Assembly: GCA_900548935.1 (NCBI GenBank) | Contig: URMR01000050.1 | Location: forward strand, 1 to 10,913 | From: an uncultured Collinsella sp. | GTDB taxonomy: Bacteria; Actinomycetota; Coriobacteriia; Coriobacteriales; Coriobacteriaceae | DNA length: 10,913 nucleotides | Reading direction: 5' to 3' | Part shown: one piece after another, positions 5,994-10,913 of the stretch | Layout of the letters: each line of letters begins with the position of its first letter | Numbering within the stretch: position 1 is the stretch's first letter | Notes under the pieces: model-generated | Seen by the model: the letters and a program-made list of their open reading frames with translations, nothing else | Told to the model about the DNA's origin: nothing | Databases searched by the model: none | Made by a program: the position numbers and the translations under genes

Positions 5994-7664
5994 ATGCCTG
6001 GTGTTACCCCTGCAGAAGTTTTGTCCAACTTTGGTATTACGCTCGTTGAAGATCCCGCCGAGAATCAGCCCCGCCTGCTGGTGGACCTGCCGGCGGCAGA
6101 GCTTGTCGAGCACGCTATTCGTCGCAAAGAGGGCCGTATGGCTTCCAATGGCGCACTCGTGATCGAGACGGGGGAGCGCACTGGCCGTTCGCCCAACGAT
6201 CGCTTTATCGTTGACACCCCCGATGTTCACGACAAGATTGCCTGGGGCGCGGTCAACCGTCCGCTGTCCGTCGAGAGCTATGAGGCCATCAAGGCCGGCA
6301 TCGTCGACTATCTCAACGAGCGTGATGTGTTCGTCACTCGCGGTATGGCCGGTGCCGACCGCAACCATACGCGCCGCCTGCTTGTCGCCTGTGAGCGTGC
6401 CAGCCAGGCGCTCTTTATTAAGCAGATGCTCGCCCGTCCGCTCGCTCGTGAAATCGCACGCACCGGCGAGCCGGACTTTTGCGTGCTCGCCGCACCTGGC
6501 TACCAGTGCGACCCTGCCATCAAGGGCCTCAACTCCAGTGCCGCCGTGGTCATCAACTTCCAGGAGCGCGTGATTTTGGTCGCGGGTACCGGCTACTCCG
6601 GCGAAATCAAAAAGTCCATCTTCAGTGTCATGAACTACCTGCTGCCTGTCGAGGACGACGTGCTGCCCATGCATTGCTCGGCCAGCATGGATCCCGTCAC
6701 GCACGAGACCGCCGTGTTCTTTGGCCTGTCCGGCACCGGCAAGACCACGCTTTCGGCCAATCCCACGCGCCTGCTGATCGGCGACGACGAGCACGGTTGG
6801 TCCGACATGGGCATCTTCAACATCGAGGGTGGCTGCTACGCCAAATGCGAGGGCCTGGACGCCTTCCACGAGCCCGAGATCTTCAACGCCGTCCGTTTTG
6901 GCGCCATTTGCGAAAACGTGGTGCTCGACGAGAACCGCAAGCCCAACTACGACGACATCTCGATCACGCACAACACGCGCGTGGCCTATCCCGTGGAGCA
7001 CATTCCTAACGCGTGGACTAAGGGCATGGGCACCACTCCGAGTGTCGTGCTGTTCCTGACTTGCGACGCTTTTGGCGTGCTGCCGCCCATCTCGCGCCTG
7101 ACGGCCGACGCCGCCATGTACCACTTTGTGACGGGCTTTACGGCTAAGATTCCCGGCACCGAGGTCGGCGTCACCGAGCCCACGCCCACGTTCTCTTCGC
7201 TGTTCGGCGAGCCGTTTATGCCGCTCGACCCCATGGTTTACGCCAAGATGCTTGGCGAGCGCATTGCCGACGGCCGCACGCGCGTGTACCTGGTCAACAC
7301 CGGCTGGATCGGCGGCGGCTACGGCGTGGGTCATCGCATCGAGCTGGCCTACACGCGCTCGCTGGTCGCGCGCGCCCTCGACGGCACCATTGAGGACAGC
7401 GAGTTCGTGCACGACGACATCTTTAACGTCGACATTCCCACGACGTGCCACGGCGTGCCCGATGGCATCCTGGTGCCGCGCCAATACTGGCAGAGCACCG
7501 CGCGCTACGACGAGGCCGCGCACAACCTGGCGGTGATGTTCGAGGAGAACTTCGAGAAGAAGTACTCGCACCTGCCCGAGTCCGTCAAAGCCGCCGGCCC
7601 GCACGCCCAGGTGTCCGCCGAGGCCCGTCATCGCGGCCGCGGCCTGCTGGGACTCCGCCACTAG
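5994..7664 (+). CDS. pckA: Phosphoenolpyruvate carboxykinase (ATP)
   Basis: 556 residues from the ATG at 5994, preceded by AAAGGAGG with optimal spacing; the frame is open further upstream but has no better start. It interconverts oxaloacetate + ATP with PEP + CO2 + ADP in the cytosol. In fermentative anaerobes it often runs toward oxaloacetate for succinate formation. Landmarks: substrate motif TGRSPNDRF (63-71), Y201 and K206/K207, metal-binding H228, P-loop GLSGTGKTT (244-252), kinase-2 aspartates in IGDDEH (262-267), FNIEGGCYAKC (275-285), R329 after SITHNT, and NTGWIGGGYGVGHRI (435-449). All expected catalytic positions are present. The length is slightly above the usual 530-540 because of a Gly/Arg/His-containing tail of about 15 residues. 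Two palindromes precede it and a repeat-type terminator follows the stop, so it is a single-gene unit. Confidence 0.97.
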   Translation: MPGVTPAEVLSNFGITLVEDPAENQPRLLVDLPAAELVEHAIRRKEGRMASNGALVIETGERTGRSPNDRFIVDTPDVHDKIAWGAVNRPLSVESYEAIKAGIVDYLNERDVFVTRGMAGADRNHTRRLLVACERASQALFIKQMLARPLAREIARTGEPDFCVLAAPGYQCDPAIKGLNSSAAVVINFQERVILVAGTGYSGEIKKSIFSVMNYLLPVEDDVLPMHCSASMDPVTHETAVFFGLSGTGKTTLSANPTRLLIGDDEHGWSDMGIFNIEGGCYAKCEGLDAFHEPEIFNAVRFGAICENVVLDENRKPNYDDISITHNTRVAYPVEHIPNAWTKGMGTTPSVVLFLTCDAFGVLPPISRLTADAAMYHFVTGFTAKIPGTEVGVTEPTPTFSSLFGEPFMPLDPMVYAKMLGERIADGRTRVYLVNTGWIGGGYGVGHRIELAYTRSLVARALDGTIEDSEFVHDDIFNVDIPTTCHGVPDGILVPRQYWQSTARYDEAAHNLAVMFEENFEKKYSHLPESVKAAGPHAQVSAEARHRGRGLLGLRH

Positions 7665-7683
7665 CTTCGCCGTGAGTCCATAT

Positions 7684-7720
7684 CCACCACAAAGGGGACA
7701 GGCACCTTTGTGGTGGTTTT
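7684..7720 (+). terminator. CCACCACAAAGG palindrome, copy 1 (terminator of pckA)
   Basis: CCACCACAAAGG (7684-7695) pairs perfectly with 7705-7716 across the 9-base loop GGACAGGCA, followed by TTTT (7717-7720), 19 bases after the pckA stop. This is a standard intrinsic terminator shape. The loop is the reverse complement of that in copies 2 and 3, so this unit is inserted the other way round. Confidence 0.88.
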
Positions 7721-7747
7721 GCTCACGTGGATGACTCGGGTTACAAT
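7719..7747 (+). promoter_or_regulatory. Candidate promoter of the B3/4-domain gene
   Basis: TTGCTC (7719-7724) and TACAAT (7742-7747) are separated by 17 bases. The -35 box uses the last bases of the T-run of the preceding terminator, so one unit begins where the other ends. The implied leader is about 135 bases long. Confidence 0.45.
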
Positions 7748-7761
7748 ACGCCTGACATATC

Positions 7762-7783
7762 GTCCCCTTCTCCGGATGGGGAC
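7762..7783 (+). repeat. Leader hairpin GTCCCC...GGGGAC
   Basis: GTCCCC (7762-7767) pairs with GGGGAC (7778-7783) over a 10-base loop, close to the likely transcription start of the B3/4 gene. Further on, GGGCGC and GCGCTC around 7837-7860 could form a second weak hairpin about 20 bases before the ribosome site. I do not recognise a riboswitch class. Confidence 0.45.
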
Positions 7784-7889
7784 AGCGTAAGCGTTCTTGT
7801 GACGGCACCGTAGGACTTTGAAGGTGGTCGTTGTAAGGGCGCTTTTTGTTTAGGCGCTCGCGTTGGCGCGAATCGTGAAGGGAGCATGT

Positions 7890-8609
7890 GTGAAGAGCTT
7901 TATTGCCGAGGATTCATTCTGGGAGCTGTTTCCGCGGGCAGCGGTCGGCGTTGTGGTTGTGAAGGGCATGAAGCCCGCGGCTCAGATTCCTCAAGAGGAC
8001 GCGGATGCGATTGCGGCGTTGCTCGACCGCGCCAATATCGACGCGGAGCGTCATCTGACCAGCGACACTATCAGCGAGAACGCACCGGTCAAGGCATGGC
8101 GCGAGGCGTATCGTCTGTTCAAGACTAAGAAGGGTGCGCGTTGTTCGATTGAGAACCTGCTTAAGCGCGTGCTCAAGGGCAAGCCGGTCGGTCATATCAC
8201 GCCGGCGGTGGATATTTACAACACGGTGTCGCTGACCTACGCGCTGCCCGTGGGAGGCGAGGATCTGCATGCGATCGAGGGAGACCTTCGCCTGAAGGTG
8301 ACCGACGGTGGCGACGCGTTCTTGCCGCTTGGCGAGGAGGCGGACGATCCGACGCTGCCCTGCGAGCTGGCCTATATCGATGATGCGGGCGCCGTGTGCC
8401 GCTGCTGGAACTGGCGCGACGGCGTTCGAACGGCTCTGTCCGATGATTCGGCCGATGCGTTCCTGGCGATTGAGTGCGTGGAGCCCGAGCGAATGAAGGA
8501 CTGCCAGGCCGCGATCGATCGCCTCGCTGAGTTGCTCGAGCGTTATCTGGGAGCGACGGTTGTCGTTAAGACGCTTGTGACTCGCGACAATCCCTGCGTG
8601 GAGCTGTAG
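7890..8609 (+). CDS. Free-standing B3/4 domain protein
   Basis: 239 residues from the GTG at 7890, chosen because AAGGGAG lies five bases upstream; a TTG nine codons earlier has no site. Residues about 65-215 match the B3/B4 fold of the phenylalanyl-tRNA synthetase beta chain. The strongest stretch runs from AWREAYRLFKTKKGARCS (69-86) through PVGHITPAVDIYNTVSLTYA (99-118) to LPVGGEDL (119-126). In the synthetase this domain edits mischarged tRNA; free-standing versions are widespread, and their job (tRNA editing, amino-acid or nucleic-acid binding) is not settled. No catalytic synthetase part is present, so it is not a broken pheT. It is cytosolic, with its own likely promoter and a repeat-type terminator after the stop. 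Confidence 0.88.
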   Translation: MKSFIAEDSFWELFPRAAVGVVVVKGMKPAAQIPQEDADAIAALLDRANIDAERHLTSDTISENAPVKAWREAYRLFKTKKGARCSIENLLKRVLKGKPVGHITPAVDIYNTVSLTYALPVGGEDLHAIEGDLRLKVTDGGDAFLPLGEEADDPTLPCELAYIDDAGAVCRCWNWRDGVRTALSDDSADAFLAIECVEPERMKDCQAAIDRLAELLERYLGATVVVKTLVTRDNPCVEL

Positions 8610-8637
8610 CGAAGTCTGCGGATCAAACTCGACGGTC

Positions 8638-8679
8638 AAAACCACCACAATGGTGCCTGTCCCCTTTGTGGTGGTTTTT
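8638..8679 (+). terminator. CCACCACAAAGG palindrome, copy 2 (terminator of the B3/4 gene)
   Basis: Arms 8638-8653 and 8663-8678 pair over 16 positions with a single T-T mismatch (8651 against 8665), around loop TGCCTGTCC (8654-8662). The stem runs into a TTTTT tract (8675-8679). It begins 28 bases after the stop. The mismatch shows one arm has mutated without repair of the other. Confidence 0.85.
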
Positions 8680-8730
8680 ATGTTGATGGGTTAACAAATA
8701 GGGTGCGCAGGGCTGGCGGCCGATAAGTAC

Positions 8731-8746
8731 GGTTAAGATGTTTACC
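8731..8746. promoter_or_regulatory. Possible MarR operator overlapping a -10-like box
   Basis: GGTTAA-GATG-TTTACC has five of six pairs in its half-sites and overlaps TAAGAT (8734-8739), 37 bases before the marR start. MarR regulators usually repress their own promoter through such AT-rich palindromes. The -35 region is not recognisable. Confidence 0.35.
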
Positions 8747-8782
8747 CGTTAGCATTATGCAAGCGAAAGGCGGTCGTCTCCC

Positions 8783-9232
8783 ATGCAGCAGAACGACGAG
8801 ACACGTTTCGAGGACTTTGTCGGACTGATCAGCGGGCTCTACAAGGAGATCCAGCGCATTAAGACATCCGAGGGCGCAAGGCTGGGCCTCAAGGGCTCCG
8901 ACGTTATGTGCCTGTACTATCTTGAGCGCAGCAAGGACGGCCTGACTGGCGCCGACCTCGCTCGCATGGCAGGCGTGACCCGCGCCGCCGTCTCGCGCAC
9001 GCTCGCGCATCTGGAGGAGGGCGGCTACGTCGAGGTCGACGACTCGGGCGATGCTGCCGTTAAGTACCGTGCCCCGGTGCGCCTGACTGCCCTGGGCGGC
9101 GAGAGCATGAGCGAGGCCGATCGCATCATTCGCGAAGTGCTCGACACCACCGGTAAGGCCATGGGCGTGGAACAGCGCGAGCAGATGTATGCGTCGCTGC
9201 GTACGATTCTCAACACCCTGCGCGAGATCTAA
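8783..9232 (+). CDS. MarR-family transcriptional regulator
   Basis: 149 residues, the normal MarR length, with AGGCGG nine bases before the ATG. The winged helix-turn-helix is clear: LKGSDVMCLYYLERSKDG (36-53), then GADLARMAGVTRAAVSRTLA (56-75) as the helix-turn-helix with VTRAAVSRTL as recognition helix, and HLEEGGYVEVDD plus a short wing ending in KYRAPVRLTALG. N- and C-terminal helices (8-30, 107-149) would form the dimer interface. It probably binds a palindromic DNA site and lets go on binding a small ligand. The degV gene begins 118 bases downstream with no terminator seen between them, so it may regulate itself and degV. The ligand is unknown. Confidence 0.93.
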   Translation: MQQNDETRFEDFVGLISGLYKEIQRIKTSEGARLGLKGSDVMCLYYLERSKDGLTGADLARMAGVTRAAVSRTLAHLEEGGYVEVDDSGDAAVKYRAPVRLTALGGESMSEADRIIREVLDTTGKAMGVEQREQMYASLRTILNTLREI

Positions 9233-9350
9233 GGCCGCCAAGGCATTTGCTTCCAATTAACAACTGCATAGTCCCGTTTGAGCGCGTATGCCGTGCCGGG
9301 GCTTGCTGTCAAAATTCCCTGCGCGGGACCTGCGCAAGAAAGGATTCGCT

Positions 9351-10205
9351 ATGTCCGTCCGTATTATTACCGATTCCGCAAGCGATATGTCACCGGCCGA
9401 GCACCCAGCATTGGCCGTTTTGCCACTGTCCGTCACCTTTGGCACCGATGTGTACATGGATGGCGTCGACATCGATCACCAGCGCTTTTACGAGATGCTC
9501 GTGGAGCGCGATGAGCTGCCTAAGACCGGCCAGGTCAACCCGTACGCGTTTTCGCAGGCTATTGCCGAGGCGCGTGAGGCCGGCGATGAGGCAGTGATTA
9601 TTACCGTGGGCGCTAAGCTTTCGGGTACCAACCAAAGTGCCCGCACCGCACTTGCCGAGGCGCCGGGCGGCGATGTGTATGTGGTGGATAGCAATAACGT
9701 TACCTTGGGCGAGCGCGTGCTGGTTGAGTACGCGCTGCGTTTGGTGGACGAGGGCCAGGGCGCGGCTCAGATCGCGGCGGCTGTCGAGGCCGTGCGCGAC
9801 CGTGTAGTCGTCATCGGCCTGCTCGAGACGCTTGAGTACCTCGTTCGCGGCGGTCGCCTGTCTGCTGCGGCTGGTGCTGTGGGCACGTTGCTCAATGTGA
9901 AGCCCGTTGTGGCAGCGGAGGACGGTCTGATCGTGCAGCTGGGCAAGGCTCGTGGCTCCAAGAACGGCCGGAACCTGCTCAACCAGAAGGTCGAAAAGGC
10001 AGGCGGCATCGACTTTTCCATGCCGCTGGCGCTCGGCTATACGGGCCTTTCGGATGCGGTGCTCAAGAAGTATATCGAGGACAGTGCGGCACTGTGGGCT
10101 GGTCACACCGAGGGCGAACTGCCCGTTCACACCATTGGTGCCACCATCGGCACCCACGTAGGCCCCGGCGCCGTAGCCGTAGCCTTCTTCCAGCCCGCCA
10201 ACTAA
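9351..10205 (+). CDS. DegV family fatty-acid-binding protein
   Basis: 284 residues from the ATG at 9351, which follows AAGAAAGGA; upstream in-frame codons from 9288 lack a site. The family binds one long-chain fatty acid between two alpha/beta domains. Some members (FakB) present it to the kinase FakA for phosphorylation and entry into phospholipids. Visible family motifs: ITDSASD (6-12), SGTNQSA (91-97, the fatty-acid carboxylate contact), VVDSNNVTLG (111-120), LEYLVRGGR (161-169) and GTHVGPGAVAVAFF (267-280). The segment TGQVNPYAF (59-67) replaces the common TSQPSP. No fakA/DAK gene is in the window. It is probably transcribed with, and perhaps controlled by, the MarR gene upstream, and it ends in a repeat-type terminator. 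Confidence 0.94.
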   Translation: MSVRIITDSASDMSPAEHPALAVLPLSVTFGTDVYMDGVDIDHQRFYEMLVERDELPKTGQVNPYAFSQAIAEAREAGDEAVIITVGAKLSGTNQSARTALAEAPGGDVYVVDSNNVTLGERVLVEYALRLVDEGQGAAQIAAAVEAVRDRVVVIGLLETLEYLVRGGRLSAAAGAVGTLLNVKPVVAAEDGLIVQLGKARGSKNGRNLLNQKVEKAGGIDFSMPLALGYTGLSDAVLKKYIEDSAALWAGHTEGELPVHTIGATIGTHVGPGAVAVAFFQPAN

Positions 10206-10214
10206 CCGACCTGC

Positions 10215-10259
10215 CATAAACCACCACAAAGGTGCCTGTCCCCTTTGCGGTGGTTTATG
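10215..10259 (+). terminator. CCACCACAAAGG palindrome, copy 3 (after degV)
   Basis: The longest copy: arms 10215-10232 and 10242-10259 pair over 18 positions with one A-C mismatch (10226 against 10248), around loop TGCCTGTCC. It starts nine bases after the degV stop. Here the T-run is short (TTTATG), so termination may be partial and the next gene may be partly co-transcribed. Confidence 0.8.
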
Positions 10260-10285
10260 CTTTTCAGGGTGGAAGGGAGCGAGCA

Positions 10286-10606
10286 ATGACGTCTGAGGGC
10301 TTTTTTGAACGGGTGTACGAGGTGGTCGAGCAGATCCCCGAGGGGATGGTAGCCACGTATGGCCAGGTGGCGCTGCTTGCCGGTCGTCCACGAAGTGCGC
10401 GGTACGTGGGGTATGCCCTGCATAGCAATCCGCGCCCCGGCGAGATTCCCTGTCACCGCGTGGTGTTTGCCGACGGCCGTATCTGTGAGGGCTTTGCCTT
10501 TGGCGGCCCCGATGCTCAGCGTGAGCTCTTAATGGGGGAGGGTGTGACGTTTACCGATCCCGTGCACGTCGACTTGGCCGCCTGTCGCTGGCTTGCCGGA
10601 CTCTAA
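10286..10606 (+). CDS. MGMT/Ogt-like DNA-binding domain protein retaining the active-site Cys
   Basis: 106 residues from the ATG at 10286, with AAGGGAG six bases upstream. It corresponds to the C-terminal DNA-binding domain of O6-alkylguanine-DNA alkyltransferases without the usual N-terminal domain. Motifs: VATYGQVA (22-29), an Arg-finger region RSARYVGYALHSNP (36-49, R39 likely the finger), and the active site I-P-C56-H-R-V-V (54-60). Full-length enzymes move alkyl groups onto this Cys. Similar-sized alkyltransferase-like (ATL) proteins usually carry Trp there (PWHRV) and only flag lesions for excision repair. This protein therefore combines ATL size with an alkyltransferase active site, so true transfer activity is possible but unproven. 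It has its own ribosome site between two copies of the palindrome. Confidence 0.9.
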   Translation: MTSEGFFERVYEVVEQIPEGMVATYGQVALLAGRPRSARYVGYALHSNPRPGEIPCHRVVFADGRICEGFAFGGPDAQRELLMGEGVTFTDPVHVDLAACRWLAGL

Positions 10607-10623
10607 CGGCTCTGCCGTGGCCA

Positions 10624-10661
10624 AAACCACCACAAAGGTGCCTACCCCTTTGTGGTGGTTT
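10624..10661 (+). terminator. CCACCACAAAGG palindrome, copy 4 (terminator of the MGMT-like gene)
   Basis: Arms 10624-10638 and 10647-10661 pair perfectly over 15 bases. The loop is TGCCTACC, eight bases, a changed version of the usual TGCCTGTCC. The stem ends in TTT followed by AGTTTACTT, 17 bases after the stop. The stem is intact while the loop has drifted. Confidence 0.85.
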
Positions 10662-10691
10662 AGTTTACTTGGGCTAACTTATGGAGAAGCT

Positions 10692-10721
10692 ATGGCGGCG
10701 GATATTGATGCTGCAAAGTAA
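10692..10721 (+). CDS. Possible 9-residue leader peptide
   Basis: ATG at 10692 follows GGAG (10683-10686) with five bases between and encodes MAADIDAAK before TAA. It sits upstream of the folded region and strong hairpin that precede the next gene, where attenuator peptides are often found. There is no run of one regulatory codon apart from several alanines, so chance is a real alternative. Confidence 0.2.
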   Translation: MAADIDAAK

Positions 10722-10745
10722 ACCACGGCGAACTATATTGGTTTC

Positions 10746-10885
10746 AGCAACGGAGCAGGCAATAGGCGATGAAAAAGCCTGCCCTGTTGAGTTTGATTCG
10801 CATTCCTCCCCTCTGTGCGATTCAACGGTGTACTTCGGGAACAGGCCCGCTGGCAACTAACTGCCGGCGGGCCTGTTCCTGTTTG
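10746..10885 (+). ncRNA. Candidate structured leader or small RNA ending in a strong hairpin
   Basis: Three consecutive stems are visible. First, GCAGGC (10755-10760) with GCCTGC (10777-10782). Second, GTTGA (10786-10790) with TCAAC (10822-10826) enclosing TCGCA (10798-10802) with TGCGA (10816-10820), whose 13-base loop TTCCTCCCCTCTG carries an anti-Shine-Dalgarno CCTCCCC. Third, the terminator-like hairpin. A TATATT box at 10734-10739 could place the start near 10746. It may be an independent small RNA or the attenuated leader of the gene starting at 10899. Boundaries are estimates and I recognise no known family. Confidence 0.4.
10838..10885 (+). terminator. Very stable hairpin before the last gene
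   Basis: 10838-10850 pairs perfectly with 10867-10879 (13 bp, mostly GC). It continues through a T-G wobble and four more pairs (10852-10855 with 10862-10865) to an ACTAAC loop. TGTTTG follows. The stem is strong but the T-run is interrupted. It ends 19 bases before the next start codon, which favours an attenuator or the end of a small RNA over the terminator of the MGMT-like gene, which already has one. Confidence 0.7.
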
Positions 10886-10898
10886 TCGGGGGAGTGCG

Positions 10899-10913
10899 AT
10901 GGACGGAGCCGAA
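10899..10913 (+). CDS. Start of an unidentified gene (5' end only)
   Basis: An ATG at 10899 follows CGGGGGAG (10887-10894) by four bases, and five codons (MDGAE) are seen before the window ends. The product cannot be told. Its position just after the structured leader makes it the likely controlled gene. Confidence 0.45.

Noticed and set aside
5790..7808. A 672-codon open frame on the minus strand, antisense to pckA
   Set aside because: It mirrors pckA codon by codon and owes its length to GC-rich codon bias. Its product is Gly/His/Val-rich with no family motif, whereas the plus strand carries every PEP carboxykinase motif.
7748..7889. T-box or other known riboswitch in the leader of the B3/4 gene
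   Set aside because: An AAGGTGGT stretch first suggested a T-box, but the conserved GGGTGGNACCGCG antiterminator sequence and a terminator are missing.
7890..8609. Broken phenylalanyl-tRNA synthetase beta gene
   Set aside because: The frame is intact with its own ribosome site and terminator, and free-standing B3/4 proteins of about 230-240 residues are a known class.
7684..10661. CRISPR array from the four similar palindromes
   Set aside because: The copies are roughly 370 to 1540 bases apart with whole genes between them and differ in orientation and loop. They are not regularly spaced.
10681..10860. A 59-codon plus-strand open frame after the MGMT-like gene
   Set aside because: It has no ribosome site before its ATG, runs through several hairpin arms and stops inside the loop of the strong hairpin. 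The RNA-structure reading explains the sequence better.

Overview
The window looks like ordinary chromosome of a GC-rich, anaerobic Gram-positive bacterium. A Coriobacteriia relative such as Collinsella is my best guess. The basis is GC-rich coding sequence, strong AGGAGG-type ribosome sites, frequent GTG/TTG starts, a DegV fatty-acid-binding protein, ATP-type PEP carboxykinase, and short single-gene units separated by hairpin-rich spacers. The genus is an inference from style, not from a marker gene.

Left edge (1-865): a minus-strand pair overlaps by 8 bases. It is a MazG-like nucleotide pyrophosphohydrolase followed by the first 58 codons of a protein opening with a GIY-YIG motif, probably the DUF2075 helicase family. 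This resembles a small accessory or defence unit and is somewhat less GC-rich than the rest. A 74-residue acidic protein of unknown role is divergent to it.

Middle (866-5641): three singly transcribed genes alternate in strand. They are a CPA1-type K+/H+ or Na+/H+ antiporter with two C-terminal RCK_C-like domains (-), a PPP-family metallophosphatase (+) and a polysaccharide flippase-like membrane protein (-).

Right (5642-10913): everything is on the plus strand. In order: ATP-dependent PEP carboxykinase (pckA), a free-standing B3/4-domain protein, a MarR regulator with a DegV protein, and a 106-residue alkyltransferase-like protein that keeps the active-site Cys. A structured leader or small RNA ends in a very strong hairpin, followed by the first five codons of another gene.

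The most unusual content lies between the genes. The spacers hold at least ten inverted repeats, many sharing a GGGAC/GTCCC core. Four are copies of one ~33-45 base palindrome (stem CCACCACAAAGG, loop TGCCTGTCC or its reverse complement), each directly after a stop codon, so they look like a dispersed repeat family serving as terminators. The same loop nonamer also sits in a hairpin with an unrelated stem. A 123-base element with 18-base inverted ends lies at 3857-3979. I see no tRNA, rRNA, CRISPR array, insertion sequence or transposase gene.
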